In this document: in pieces, positions 17,865-27,971 of the stretch | How the letters are laid out: each line of letters opens with the position of its first letter | Position numbering within the stretch: position 1 is the stretch's first letter | Assembly: GCA_009773165.1 (NCBI GenBank) | Contig: WOUZ01000011.1 | Coordinates: forward strand, 62,001-126,000 | DNA: 64,000 bases | Direction: 5' to 3' | Source of the DNA: Bacteroidota bacterium | GTDB lineage: Bacteria; Bacteroidota; Bacteroidia; Bacteroidales; F082 | Translations under genes and position numbers: made by a program | Notes under the pieces: model-generated | The model's input: the letters and a program-made list of their open reading frames with translations, nothing else | Databases searched by the model: none | Told to the model about the DNA's origin: nothing

Positions 17865-18908
17865 ATGGATCTATCAAAACGTTTCTCTCAAAACCCACTT
17901 TTACGTCCTTCTGACCTGGAACCGGGCATTAAAGGCATGGAAATTTTATGTCTGCTCAATCCAGGAGTTTTTAAGTTTAATGGAAAAATATGGCTCTTTC
18001 TGCGTGTTGCCGAAAGACCAAAACAGATCGAAGGAAAAATAAGTTTCCCTGTCTATAATAATATAGGTGAGATAGAGATCCTCAGTTTTGATAAAAGCGA
18101 TCCCGATTTGGACGCTTCTGATCCAAGAGTTATTAATTACAAGAAAAAAGATTACCTGACAACATTATCTTATCTCCGACTCGTTTGCAGTGATGATGGG
18201 ATAAATTTTTATGAGCCTGAGGGTTATTTACCCGTTTTCGGGAAAGGTGAACTTGAAACTTTTGGCATTGAAGATTGCAGAGTTGCAACAATGGAAAATG
18301 AGTTTTGCCTATCGTTTACTGAAGTTTCAGAGTTTGGTGTGGGTGTTGGTCTTATACGCACAAAAGATTGGAAAACCTTTACACGTGAAGGGATGATCTT
18401 TCCACCTCATAATAAAGATTGTGCCATTTTTGAAGAAAAAATCAACGGAAAATACTTTGCCCTCCATCGTCCAAGCAGCCCTGAACTAGGCGGCAATTAC
18501 ATCTGGCTTGCCGAATCTCCGGATATGATCCACTGGGGCAAACACAAGTGCATTGCCACTATAAGGCCGGGCATGTGGGATTCGGCACGTGTCGGAGCTG
18601 GTGGCGCTCCCATCAGAACCGAAAAAGGTTGGCTCGAAATCTATCATGGTGCAAACAGCGAACATCGCTATTGCCTTGGTGCCCTTTTGCTCGACATTGA
18701 TGATCCATCAAAGGTAATTGCACGAAGCATAGATCCAATCATGGAGCCAACAGAGGCTTATGAGCAAACAGGTTTTTTTGGCAATGTAGTCTTCACAAAC
18801 GGGCATTATGTTGTCGGAGATGATATCTTCATGTATTATGGCGCCAGCGACGAAGTGATTTGTGGCGCCAGACTCTCTGTCTCCGAAATTCTCAATTCCC
18901 TTACCTAA
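17865..18908 (+). CDS. Glycoside hydrolase family 130 protein (probable mannoside phosphorylase)
   Basis: 347 residues, no signal peptide, so cytoplasmic. Five-bladed propeller family GH130: the segment FGIEDCRV corresponds to the E-D-P-R motif that carries the catalytic Asp (Pro is Cys here), PPHNKDCAIF and FALHRPSS match the conserved core, and WDSARVGAGGAP and YHGAN match the glycan and phosphate site regions. Arg and His of the HRP and YHGA motifs are kept, which favours phosphorolysis (beta-mannoside + phosphate to mannose 1-phosphate) over hydrolysis; this is inference. The ATG at 17865 is preferred to the in-frame GTG at 17859. It is the first gene of the polysaccharide operon and is followed by an MFS transporter after 15 bp, which fits import of a short mannoside. 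No GH26 mannanase is present, so the substrate is open. Confidence 0.88.
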   Translation: MDLSKRFSQNPLLRPSDLEPGIKGMEILCLLNPGVFKFNGKIWLFLRVAERPKQIEGKISFPVYNNIGEIEILSFDKSDPDLDASDPRVINYKKKDYLTTLSYLRLVCSDDGINFYEPEGYLPVFGKGELETFGIEDCRVATMENEFCLSFTEVSEFGVGVGLIRTKDWKTFTREGMIFPPHNKDCAIFEEKINGKYFALHRPSSPELGGNYIWLAESPDMIHWGKHKCIATIRPGMWDSARVGAGGAPIRTEKGWLEIYHGANSEHRYCLGALLLDIDDPSKVIARSIDPIMEPTEAYEQTGFFGNVVFTNGHYVVGDDIFMYYGASDEVICGARLSVSEILNSLT

Positions 18909-18923
18909 CAGCAATTCACTTAA

Positions 18924-20177
18924 ATGATATCCAAACTTACTACTGAGTATCAGTTTTTTATGGCTATGCCGCACAATATGCGGACGCTGCTTATCACCAA
19001 TATGCTTTATTCTCTGGTATTGCCGGTGGTGGAAATTTTTATGGCTGCCTATATTATGCGGTATTTTTCCGACACAAGTTATGTAGCCATGTTTCAAGTT
19101 GCCATGTACACCGGCATTATCATCACCTCCTTAACGAATGGGTTTCTTCTGAAAAATTTCAAAGTTGCACATTTGTACAGCTTTGGAATATTATTAAGCG
19201 GACTTTCGATGGTAGGCATGATGATGGTCGACAATATTACAATAGTTGGCTTGTTGGTCTCTGGTACCCTAATTGGCGCAGCTTCAGGATTTTTCTGGAC
19301 CAATCGGTATCTGATGGCATTAAACACAACATCCGATGACAACCGCAACTATTTTTTCGGTCTGGAATCTTTCTTTTTCACCATTTCAAATATCACCGTG
19401 CCTGTTTTAATAGGTGTGTTGCTTGCATATTTTGATGGAAGCATGATTTTTGGTTTTGAACTTGATATCCTAAAAGGTTATCGTGTTGTGACTTTGATGG
19501 TTTTTGCGATAACGATTCTGGCGTGTTTCTCCCTTGCAAAAGGTAAATTTGAAAACCCGGTTCAAAAAGATTTTCTCTACTTCCGTTTCGACAAACTCTG
19601 GAATAAACAGATTTTGCTGGCAGCTCTTAAAGGCCTTGTGCAAGGTTTCCTTGTTACCGCTCCTGCCATGTTGATCATGAAATATGTCGGAAAAGAAGGT
19701 TCACTTGGGCTGATTCAAGGTGTTAGCGGAGGCCTGACAGCTATTCTGATTTATCTTTTAGGACGTTTTGCCAAACCTAAACATCGCATATTTATTTTTA
19801 GCATTGGCATAACAATTTTCCTGATTGGAACAATCGTGAATGGCATTGAGCTATCAATGTTCGGAGTCATTGTATTTGTATTATGTAAGGTCTTTTTTCA
19901 ACCCCTGCATGATCTGGCTTACTATCCAATTATGATGAAGGTAATCGATGTGGTATCCAAACGTGAAAACCGAAGCAATTATGCTTATATTCTGAACCAC
20001 GAATTTGGTTTATATGCAGGCAGGGTTGTTGGCCTTGGCTTATTCATTTTTCTCGCATTTTACGTTTCAGAGTCATTTGCACTTCGTTATTCTCTCATTA
20101 TCGTGGCACTGCTGCAAATGCTATCCATCCCACTTGCTAAGAACATTTTGAAAAACTCTTATAATACAGAAAAATGA
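18924..20177 (+). CDS. MFS transporter, probable oligosaccharide importer
   Basis: 417 residues with about twelve hydrophobic segments in two halves separated by a cytoplasmic loop near residues 205-225 (KGKFENPVQKDFLYFRFDK). It resembles the major facilitator superfamily in layout; I recognise no specific subfamily signature. The gene sits between the GH130 gene (15 bp upstream) and the lipoprotein gene, which its stop overlaps by 4 bp (ATGA), so translation is probably coupled. In this position it would carry the periplasmic oligosaccharide across the inner membrane for GH130 to cleave. Confidence 0.8.
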   Translation: MISKLTTEYQFFMAMPHNMRTLLITNMLYSLVLPVVEIFMAAYIMRYFSDTSYVAMFQVAMYTGIIITSLTNGFLLKNFKVAHLYSFGILLSGLSMVGMMMVDNITIVGLLVSGTLIGAASGFFWTNRYLMALNTTSDDNRNYFFGLESFFFTISNITVPVLIGVLLAYFDGSMIFGFELDILKGYRVVTLMVFAITILACFSLAKGKFENPVQKDFLYFRFDKLWNKQILLAALKGLVQGFLVTAPAMLIMKYVGKEGSLGLIQGVSGGLTAILIYLLGRFAKPKHRIFIFSIGITIFLIGTIVNGIELSMFGVIVFVLCKVFFQPLHDLAYYPIMMKVIDVVSKRENRSNYAYILNHEFGLYAGRVVGLGLFIFLAFYVSESFALRYSLIIVALLQMLSIPLAKNILKNSYNTEK

Positions 20178-21895
20178 AAAAAGTTTTGCTCTACTTTTCA
20201 GTCCTGTCATTACTTGCTGTTTTAATATCATGCAAGCCCCAAAATGGTGATCCAGTTGTTCAAACTGAAATTGCCCGCATCGCTCAGATGCCTGAAATAC
20301 CTCAACCTCTGAAAATCATTGACTGGAAACAGAAAGCAATTCTTTTTGACAGTTTGGCATTCGACTTCAACAATACAGCACCTTATGGACCATTAATCTG
20401 GCTTGATAGCGCAAAACGCAATATCGATCAGGTAACATTTGGTCTTTATACAGTAATAAATGATGTACGTCAGGGAAAGGACAACTACAACGGCGAATTC
20501 CATGAAGCACTTACTTCACTCAATGCATTGATCAGTGCGGGTTTGATGGGGATTGACAAAACAAATCAGTACGGATATAATTTTGTAAAAATGTCACAAA
20601 ACTATTTCAATTCAGACACAGATTGGAATATTGTGATGAACAACACAAACCCGGAAGTGGCTATGGCAGGTGGTGGTTATGGCCGCGACTGGTGGTATGA
20701 TGTCTATCCAAATGTTTTGTATTATGGTGTTGCAGCCCTTTTTCCGGATGTTGAAAATACCGAATTTATTCAGCGAAAGGTTGCAGATCAATTTTATAAA
20801 GCTGATTCAACACTCAATGGAAACTACGACTATTCGTATTTCGATTATGCCCAAATGAAAGGAATGCGCAACCATATCCCCTGGCAGCAGGATGTGGCGG
20901 GCGGACATGCATGGGTGCTACTTTCAGCTTTCAATCACTTTGGCGATCAGCGCTATCTCGATGGTGCCAAAAGCGCTACGCAGGCTCTGGTCAATCAGAA
21001 TGAGAGCCGCTTTTACGAAATTTTGCTGCCATTTGGCGCCTATGCGGCTGCAAGATTGAATGCAGAACATGCAACCAATTATGATGTCAAAAAATTGCTT
21101 GATCATACATTTGATGGATGCCAGTCGCAGAATGGTCGCTATGGCTGGGGCGTAATAGCTGAACGCTGGGGCGATTATGATGTTCATGGCATGCAGGGAA
21201 GCATCACAGATGGCGGTGGGTTTGGTTTTTTTATGAATTCCGTTGCTATGGCCTGGCCTCTCGTTCCAATGGTAAAATATGAGCCGCAATTTGCTAAAGC
21301 TATCGGAAAATTCATGTTGAATGTTGTCAATGCTTCGCGCCTCTTTTATCCTGACGAAGTAGACAGTACACATCAATGGCTGCCAGAAATGAAAAATATT
21401 ACGAATGGCATCATTGGATATGAAGGCGTCAGGAAGCTCGATGATTTCAACAAACCAGCACTTAAAGGAATTTCACCTGTTTCGCTTGGTGATGGTCCAA
21501 AATGGGTCAAGGGTCAGCCGGCAGAAACGATGTTTAGCCTTTACAGCACCTCTATTGCAGGCGTTTTTGGCGCTATCGTCAGCACAACAGATGTTGAAGG
21601 AATTCTGGCTCTGGATTGCAACGCTACTGACTTTTACGCTGAGACACCCTACCCTGTACATTTATACTACAATCCATATTCTGAAGTCAAAACAGTCACT
21701 TACAAGTCAGAAAGCACTGTTGACCTCTTCGATATTGTATCAAAAACTTATCTGGCAAAAAAATCTGAAGGCAGTTTTTCCATTGCTCTCCCAGCTGGAG
21801 TAGCTGTGATTGTTGTTGCCCTGCCAGCTGAAACAAAATTAAAAAAAGCCGGTTCGAAAATCAAAGCCGGTAATACGGTTATCGCCTTCAAATAA
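20174..21895 (+). CDS. Lipoprotein of unassigned family, probable glycan-active (alpha/alpha)-type enzyme
   Basis: 573 residues. A lipoprotein signal with Cys near residue 16-17 of the mature site (LAVLISC) places it in the periplasm or on the outer membrane. The body is Trp/Tyr/His-rich with conserved blocks GIDKTNQYG, DWWYDVYPNV, PFGAYAAARLN, WGDYDVHG, AKAIGKFMLNVVNASRL and LYYNP. All of these recur in the N-terminal 530 residues of the protein at 30563-33682, so the two are paralogues. The helical blocks and acidic/aromatic motifs suggest an (alpha/alpha)-toroid glycosidase or lyase, but I cannot name a CAZy family. The C-terminal 100 residues look like a small beta domain. It lies in the operon between the transporter and SusC, so it probably acts on the same glycan. 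Confidence 0.7.
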   Translation: MKKVLLYFSVLSLLAVLISCKPQNGDPVVQTEIARIAQMPEIPQPLKIIDWKQKAILFDSLAFDFNNTAPYGPLIWLDSAKRNIDQVTFGLYTVINDVRQGKDNYNGEFHEALTSLNALISAGLMGIDKTNQYGYNFVKMSQNYFNSDTDWNIVMNNTNPEVAMAGGGYGRDWWYDVYPNVLYYGVAALFPDVENTEFIQRKVADQFYKADSTLNGNYDYSYFDYAQMKGMRNHIPWQQDVAGGHAWVLLSAFNHFGDQRYLDGAKSATQALVNQNESRFYEILLPFGAYAAARLNAEHATNYDVKKLLDHTFDGCQSQNGRYGWGVIAERWGDYDVHGMQGSITDGGGFGFFMNSVAMAWPLVPMVKYEPQFAKAIGKFMLNVVNASRLFYPDEVDSTHQWLPEMKNITNGIIGYEGVRKLDDFNKPALKGISPVSLGDGPKWVKGQPAETMFSLYSTSIAGVFGAIVSTTDVEGILALDCNATDFYAETPYPVHLYYNPYSEVKTVTYKSESTVDLFDIVSKTYLAKKSEGSFSIALPAGVAVIVVALPAETKLKKAGSKIKAGNTVIAFK

Positions 21896-21937
21896 TTAAA
21901 AAAGCTTCATTCGTATGAAACCATTAAAAACGATCAA

Positions 21938-24900
21938 ATGAAACGACTTATATTTTTAGTTTTGATACTTCTCATAGCGGGTCTTATAAATGCCCAAAAT
22001 GTTGTTGAAGGCGTTATAACTGATGGAAAAAGTCAGGAAACGCTCATTGGCGCAACAGTATCAATCAAAGGCACAACTTCCGGCGTAATAACAGATATGG
22101 AAGGTCGCTACCGACTGATTTCAGATCAGTTAACAGCCACTTCAGTGTTGGTGATTTCATACATTGGTTATACTTCAATTGAACAAATTGTTGGCAATCG
22201 TAGCATTATTGACGCCAAACTTATGCTTGAACAATTTATGCTTGATGAGCTTGTTGTGGTTGGTTACGGAACAACGAAAAAACGCAATGTTTTGGGCGCC
22301 GTTTCAAAAGTTGACAGCAAAGAACTTACAAGAATTCCTGTACCCGGAATAGATCAGGCGCTTCAGGGAAGGGTTGCCGGCGTTCAGGTTACACAAAACA
22401 CAGGTGCTCCCGGAGAGGGTGTTTCTGTCCGCATCCGTGGAGCTGGATCAATAAATTCCAGCAACAATCCTCTATATATCGTTGATGGAATGCCAACAGC
22501 AGATGCTCTAAATCTGCTTTCTTCCGGCGATATCGAAAATATCACTGTATTAAAAGATGCTTCTGCTTCTGCCATTTATGGATCGCGTGCCAATAATGGC
22601 GTTGTTTTGATAACCACAAAAAAGGGTTCAAAGGGTAAAACTTTAGTTACCTATCGTGGTCAGACAGGGTTTCAACAAGCTACCAGGTTAACAGAAATGG
22701 TCAATACAACGGATTATATCACCGTATACAATGAAGCAGCTACAAACGATAATTCATTTTTACCCCCTACACTTGCCCGGTCGCTCATTAAACCTGAAGA
22801 TACAGAAGGTTTTGCCAATGTAAATTATGTGGACGAACTGCTACGTACAGCTCCTATAAACTCTCATGAAATAAGCGTCTCTGGAGGAAATGAAACAACA
22901 GATTTCATGCTTTCCACCTCTTTGTTCGACCAAAAAGGAATTATCAATGGCACAGGTTACACACGCGGAACTGTCAGACTTGATTTAAATACGCAAGCAA
23001 ACAGATGGCTTACTGTAGGCGTCAGTATGCTTGCCGGAAAAACTTCCAAAGATATTATTGGCAGCTCAGGTGATGGTGCTGGCGGCAATGGTGGAAGTGT
23101 GATCAGGTATGCATTTTTCCGTAATCCGGCAATCCCTGTCAGATTCAGTGATGGTCGTTTTGTCGACAGGCCGGCAGAATATTTTGAACGACAGATTTTT
23201 GATTCATTCCTTGGGGATGGATATAACCCTATTGGCATGACAGAAAAAAATGAGCACACCAGAAATGATGACAGTTATCTGGGTAAGGCATATTTCACCG
23301 CAAAACTTACGAGTAAACTTAAATTCACAACCAATCTTGGTTTGGATTACAGAAACTCAGAAACACGACGTTTTTTTCCAACCTGGGGAACGTTGAATCG
23401 TATCAATGCAAGAAATGGCCTTGATATCGCAAACGAACGAATAGCCAATATGACGCTCAACAGTCTGCTCAATTATGAAACTTCTTTTGGTCCGGAACAT
23501 AATTTTTCTGCGATGTTAGGTTTTGAAGCCTTGAAAAATGGTGGAAAAGGCCTTTATGTTACTGACTCTGATTTCCCGATTGAGCAATCAGAATTATTGT
23601 TTATTGGCAACGGACTTGGCAATAAAACAAGCGGTCAGAATGAATACACATCAACGCTGGCTTCATTCTTCGGACGGGTAAATTATGATTTTAAAGAAAA
23701 ATACTACCTTTCAGGAACACTCCGCAGAGACGGTTCATCACGCTTTATTGGAGATAATAAGTGGGGAACCTTTTATTCTGTATCAGCTGGATGGCTTCTG
23801 AAACAAGAGGCATTTCTGAAAGATGTATCATGGCTCGAAAACCTTAAACTTCGTGCCGGCTATGGTGCAATTGGAAATCAGGAAATCGGACTTTACGCTT
23901 ACAGCGACAGGATTTCTCCTTATTTTGACTATCCTTTCGGCAATGTGTCAAATAGTGGGTATGCTCAAACTGCACTTGGCAATGAGGACCTTAAATGGGA
24001 AACAAGTTTTCAATACAATGCCGGAATAGATGCTGAAATCTGGAAAGGGGCGCTTGCATTCTCTGTCGATTATTTTTATAAGGTGACAGAAGATATGTTG
24101 GTAAAAGCACCTAACCCACCTTCCGTTGGTTACGCTGAATCTGCATGGATTAACAGTGGTTCGGTCATGAATACCGGAATTGAACTTGAAGCCATTTATC
24201 GTCAAAACAAAAAAGACTGGGGCTACACAATTGGTGGCAACCTTACATTTCTAAAAAACGAAGTCCTGAAATTAGATGCCCCTCTCTTTGGAGGTTTGGT
24301 TGAGTCAGGTATTTATGCCACAAGAACTGAAGTTGGTCAACCGATCGGCTCATTCTATCTTTTGGAAATGGATGGCATTTTTCAAAATGAAACGGAGATT
24401 TTACTCTCAGCTTTTCAGGGAAACACGATTAAACCTGGCGATGTGAAGTTTAAGGATCAAAATGGAGATGGCCGTATTGATAATTTAGACCGCATCCATA
24501 TGGGAAGTGCCATGCCAAAAATTATAAGTGGCCTCAACTTCTCTGCCAATTATAAAAACTTCGATCTGAATGTGTTTTTTCAAGGGGCCTACGGCAATAA
24601 AATTTATGTCCAGGTCAATCAGGATATCGAAGGTTTCTACCGCGGTTTTACTGTCACACAAAGATATTTTGACGAACGCTGGACCGGTGAAGGCACTTCA
24701 AATACACAGCCAAGACCATCCTGGACATCTAAATCGAACAATGCACGTCCTTCATCGCGCTTCCTTGAAGATGGCTCATATATCCGTCTTAAAAACCTTC
24801 AGTTAGGATACACTATTCCCGCTAAAATTCTGGCTATGGCAGGTGTTTCAAAAACCCGACTATATGTTTCAGGCACGAATCTCCTGACCTTGACGAATTT

Positions 24901-25030
24901 CACAGGTCTTGATCCTGAAATGACTGTTAGCGACAACTCAAAAAACGAAGGTGACCGTTCTGCAGGAATCGATTGGGGAACCTACCCTTCAGCTATGACA
25001 ATCATGTTTGGCATTGACATCACCTTTTAA
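21938..25030 (+). CDS. SusC/RagA-family TonB-dependent glycan importer
   Basis: 1030 residues. Signal peptide ending in LINAQ, then a carboxypeptidase-regulatory-like domain (VEGVITDGKSQETLIGATV ... GRYRL), the family-specific segment ELVVVGYGTTKKRNVLGAV, the plug domain (residues about 120-230, with VSVRIRGAGSINSSNNPLY and LKDASASAIYGSRA) and a 22-strand barrel ending in FGIDITF. It forms the outer-membrane channel, closed by the SusD lid, and imports oligosaccharides with TonB energy. It sits 42 bp after the lipoprotein gene and 12 bp before the SusD gene. Confidence 0.97.
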   Translation: MKRLIFLVLILLIAGLINAQNVVEGVITDGKSQETLIGATVSIKGTTSGVITDMEGRYRLISDQLTATSVLVISYIGYTSIEQIVGNRSIIDAKLMLEQFMLDELVVVGYGTTKKRNVLGAVSKVDSKELTRIPVPGIDQALQGRVAGVQVTQNTGAPGEGVSVRIRGAGSINSSNNPLYIVDGMPTADALNLLSSGDIENITVLKDASASAIYGSRANNGVVLITTKKGSKGKTLVTYRGQTGFQQATRLTEMVNTTDYITVYNEAATNDNSFLPPTLARSLIKPEDTEGFANVNYVDELLRTAPINSHEISVSGGNETTDFMLSTSLFDQKGIINGTGYTRGTVRLDLNTQANRWLTVGVSMLAGKTSKDIIGSSGDGAGGNGGSVIRYAFFRNPAIPVRFSDGRFVDRPAEYFERQIFDSFLGDGYNPIGMTEKNEHTRNDDSYLGKAYFTAKLTSKLKFTTNLGLDYRNSETRRFFPTWGTLNRINARNGLDIANERIANMTLNSLLNYETSFGPEHNFSAMLGFEALKNGGKGLYVTDSDFPIEQSELLFIGNGLGNKTSGQNEYTSTLASFFGRVNYDFKEKYYLSGTLRRDGSSRFIGDNKWGTFYSVSAGWLLKQEAFLKDVSWLENLKLRAGYGAIGNQEIGLYAYSDRISPYFDYPFGNVSNSGYAQTALGNEDLKWETSFQYNAGIDAEIWKGALAFSVDYFYKVTEDMLVKAPNPPSVGYAESAWINSGSVMNTGIELEAIYRQNKKDWGYTIGGNLTFLKNEVLKLDAPLFGGLVESGIYATRTEVGQPIGSFYLLEMDGIFQNETEILLSAFQGNTIKPGDVKFKDQNGDGRIDNLDRIHMGSAMPKIISGLNFSANYKNFDLNVFFQGAYGNKIYVQVNQDIEGFYRGFTVTQRYFDERWTGEGTSNTQPRPSWTSKSNNARPSSRFLEDGSYIRLKNLQLGYTIPAKILAMAGVSKTRLYVSGTNLLTLTNFTGLDPEMTVSDNSKNEGDRSAGIDWGTYPSAMTIMFGIDITF

Positions 25031-25042
25031 TCAATCTGAGCA

Positions 25043-26590
25043 ATGAAAAGAAAAATTAAAGAAGTTTCAAATGCTTTTAAAACAAGGTTTATGAAAGCTA
25101 TTACAACACAAAATATTGAACTAAGTTACTTTAAACCAGTTTTGGTAACCTTTATTTTGTTGATTTCCCTTGGTTCGTGCAAAGATTTTCTCACAGAAGA
25201 ACTAAAAGGCAGTTTTTCGTCAGAAACCTTTTTCCAAAACGATAAACAAGCCATTCAGGCTGTAAACGGCGTGTATGATGCTGTTGCATTTAACAGCTTC
25301 AGCAATGCGCTTTGGATTTTTGGCGATGTGGCTTCCGACGATGCTGTGAAAGGTGGCAACCCTGGCGACCAAAGTGAAATTACCTATATTGATGAGTTTA
25401 ATACAGATGCCAACAATGGAATCATAAGTAATTACTGGGCTTTCACTTACGATGCAATTTCCAGGGCCAACAATGTAATTGCCAATGTTCCAAACGTTCC
25501 GATGGACGATGAACTTAAAAACAGAATTATTGGTGAAGCAAAATTCCTTAGAGCATACTGCTATTTCAATCTGGTAAATGTGTTTGGCAAGGTTCCGTTG
25601 AAACTTTTACCACAGCAAAATCATGCAACCATTCATGTGCCTTTGAGTGATATTTCTGTTATCTATCAACAAATTGAAAAAGACCTGAGCGATGCAGCAA
25701 TCGTTTTACCTGTATCCTATAACTCTCCCGACAAAGGTCGTATCACAAAAAGCGCTGCCTTGGCAATGCTGGGAAAAGCGCAGATTTATCAACAGAAATG
25801 GTCAGAAGCATTGAGTAGTTTTCAGCAAGTGGAAGCACTTGGCCTGCATCGCCTGTTGTCAGACTATGCCGATAACTTCAAAATAGCTTATGAAAACAGT
25901 GAAGAATCGATTTTCGAGATTCAACATAAAACCGGTAGCAACCCTTTTACAGGAAATGCACTAAATCAATGGTTTGCACCTCCGGCAGAAGGCGGATACT
26001 ATTTTAATGCACCTACTCAAAGTCTGGTCGATGCTTTCGAAAGAAGTATTACCGGAGAAGCAGATCCTCGCCTGGATGCCTCCGTTGGTCGTGATGGACA
26101 GCCCTGGCTGAATGGTGATCTTTTCAGTGCAACATGGTCGCCAACAGGTTTTCTCACAAAAAAGCATCAGCAACCATTAAGCGAAATACCCTCATCACTA
26201 AAAGGTGACGGCGACCTCAATTATATTTATCTACGCTATGCCGATTTGCTGCTAATGAAAGCTGAAGCCTTCAATGAAACAGGTAAAGCAGATTCAGCAA
26301 TCGTAAACCTCAATAAAGTGAGACAGCGCGCCAGAAATAGTTTCAATGGTGAAATCCCTTCTGATCTTCTGGCCAACATCACTACATCAGACCAAAACCA
26401 GCTTAGAACTGCAATCCGTAAAGAAAGAAGGGTTGAGCTGGCACAGGAATTCCACAGATTCTTTGACCTTATGCGCTGGGGCAAGGCTGAAGCTGAGGCT
26501 GCTTTAGGTCAGGATTTCGATTTCGATGCCAAAAGACATTTCCCGATTCCTCAAGCAGAATCAGACGCTAATCAGGGTATAAACCCTTAA
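25043..26590 (+). CDS. SusD/RagB-family glycan-binding outer-membrane lipoprotein
   Basis: 515 residues. The lipobox LISLGSC lies near residue 48 if the first ATG is used, which makes the n-region unusually long; an internal ATG at 25091 (MKAITTQ) would give a normal signal of about 30 residues. The mature start SCKDFLTEELKGSFSSETFF and the C-terminal block RKERRVELAQEFHRFFDLMRWGKAE are typical of SusD. The TPR-like helical core covers residues about 100-350. It forms the hinged lid on the SusC barrel encoded 12 bp upstream. Confidence 0.97.
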   Translation: MKRKIKEVSNAFKTRFMKAITTQNIELSYFKPVLVTFILLISLGSCKDFLTEELKGSFSSETFFQNDKQAIQAVNGVYDAVAFNSFSNALWIFGDVASDDAVKGGNPGDQSEITYIDEFNTDANNGIISNYWAFTYDAISRANNVIANVPNVPMDDELKNRIIGEAKFLRAYCYFNLVNVFGKVPLKLLPQQNHATIHVPLSDISVIYQQIEKDLSDAAIVLPVSYNSPDKGRITKSAALAMLGKAQIYQQKWSEALSSFQQVEALGLHRLLSDYADNFKIAYENSEESIFEIQHKTGSNPFTGNALNQWFAPPAEGGYYFNAPTQSLVDAFERSITGEADPRLDASVGRDGQPWLNGDLFSATWSPTGFLTKKHQQPLSEIPSSLKGDGDLNYIYLRYADLLLMKAEAFNETGKADSAIVNLNKVRQRARNSFNGEIPSDLLANITTSDQNQLRTAIRKERRVELAQEFHRFFDLMRWGKAEAEAALGQDFDFDAKRHFPIPQAESDANQGINP

Positions 26591-26660
26591 TGTACAGACG
26601 TTAATTTTAACAATTCAAATCACTAATCAGTATAATTTTTAAACTTTTTAACCCGAAAAA

Positions 26661-27737
26661 ATGAAAAAAATGAAAAATTTCACAAGAATGCAAACTTTGC
26701 TGCTTATGCTTATCATAAGTTCAGCTATGATCCTTGGATCATGTAAAGATGATACAGATGATATCATCGAAGGTGACAAAACCGAACTAAACACGCTTAT
26801 CTTACAAGCTGAAACTCTTGCGAATGCAGCCACTTCAGCAGATTACCCTCAAACAGCCATTAATAATTTCAAAGCTGTTTTGCAAACTGTTAAAACTGCA
26901 GCTACAGAAAAATTAACTCAGGTTCAGATTAACAACCTTGTTACACAGCTTACTGAAGCAAAAAGCGTGTTTGAAAGTCAGGCATTTGGTTTTATCGATG
27001 AATCCCTCTACCTCACTGCAGGTTGGAAATTCGACGAAGGTACCGGAACAACTGCTACAGCATTTTCAAACACTGCACATGTTGCAACGTTTAAAAGCGG
27101 AAATTCTGTAATATTAGGCAATACAGCCATGATGCCCAGTTGGGTTAATGGTGTAAAAGGTGGAAAAGCGGTTTCACTGGATATGGGTGCTCACCTTGAA
27201 GTTCCATACACAACCAGCTTCCTGCCTGCAAACATTACCATTTCTGTTTGGATTAAGCCAACTTCACTTTATGAACACAATTACATTGTTTCACAAAACT
27301 ATTGGACTGGCTATAAATTGCAGACTCAGGGTGGAGGAAAACCATTCTTTACCTACAAAAAAGTTGATGGCGGTATTGTAGATGCTGACAATGAAACAGA
27401 CAATTCGATCAGAATTAATCAATGGAATCATGTGGTAGTTTCTGTAAATGCAACGACAAAAGAATTGAAGTTCTATGTTGATGGCACTTTGACAAAGACC
27501 TGGACAGAATCTGATAAAAATATTGGACCACTTACCCAGACTCTGGCCTCACCTGATCCTCAGCCGTTTATTATCGGAGGTGTTGCAACAGATGCTGAGC
27601 TTGCTGCCAATTTTATGGAATGGACCAATGCTGATAACCTTGGATATTTTAAAGGCGCGATCGACGAGTTAAAAATCTATAACATCGCCCTTAGTGATGG
27701 TCAGGTCTCTAAGCTTTTCAATGATGAAAAGCCATAA
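26661..27737 (+). CDS. LamG-domain surface lipoprotein (SusE/F position, glycan binding)
   Basis: 358 residues. Lipoprotein signal with lipobox MILGSC near residue 29. Residues about 40-110 form a helical FIVAR-like spacer (ILQAETLANAAT ... AKSVFESQ) and residues about 120-355 a LamG/concanavalin-like domain (WKFDEGTGTTATAFS, ISVWIKP, FYVDGTLTKTW, AIDELKIYNIALSDG). It follows SusD after 70 bp and is followed by a terminator, the usual place of a surface glycan-binding protein. Binding to the same glycan as SusD is inferred. Confidence 0.88.
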   Translation: MKKMKNFTRMQTLLLMLIISSAMILGSCKDDTDDIIEGDKTELNTLILQAETLANAATSADYPQTAINNFKAVLQTVKTAATEKLTQVQINNLVTQLTEAKSVFESQAFGFIDESLYLTAGWKFDEGTGTTATAFSNTAHVATFKSGNSVILGNTAMMPSWVNGVKGGKAVSLDMGAHLEVPYTTSFLPANITISVWIKPTSLYEHNYIVSQNYWTGYKLQTQGGGKPFFTYKKVDGGIVDADNETDNSIRINQWNHVVVSVNATTKELKFYVDGTLTKTWTESDKNIGPLTQTLASPDPQPFIIGGVATDAELAANFMEWTNADNLGYFKGAIDELKIYNIALSDGQVSKLFNDEKP

Positions 27738-27770
27738 ATTATAAAACTTTTGTGGTTAGTGTTTAAGGTT

Positions 27771-27823
27771 AAGAATGGTCTGATTGCACTGTGTAAAAGC
27801 AGACTTTTGGGCCATTCTTTTTT
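27771..27823 (+). terminator. Rho-independent terminator after the SusCD-LamG genes
   Basis: Inverted repeat AAGAATGG / CCATTCTT (8 bp) with an inner TCTG/CAGA pairing, followed by TTTTTT. It lies 33 bp after the LamG gene, so the two downstream enzyme genes may be transcribed separately or by read-through. Confidence 0.7.
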
Positions 27824-27971
27824 AAAGCCACTTTTTGAAAATAAAAAGTAAACCCTGCGGTTTAATTACGAACTGTTTTCAATTCAATCCCGCTGAGACC
27901 TAAACCATTCAAAATCAAATCTTAATCCGATTCTTAATTATTTCTTATTAATAACTCCTAAACCGACTTTT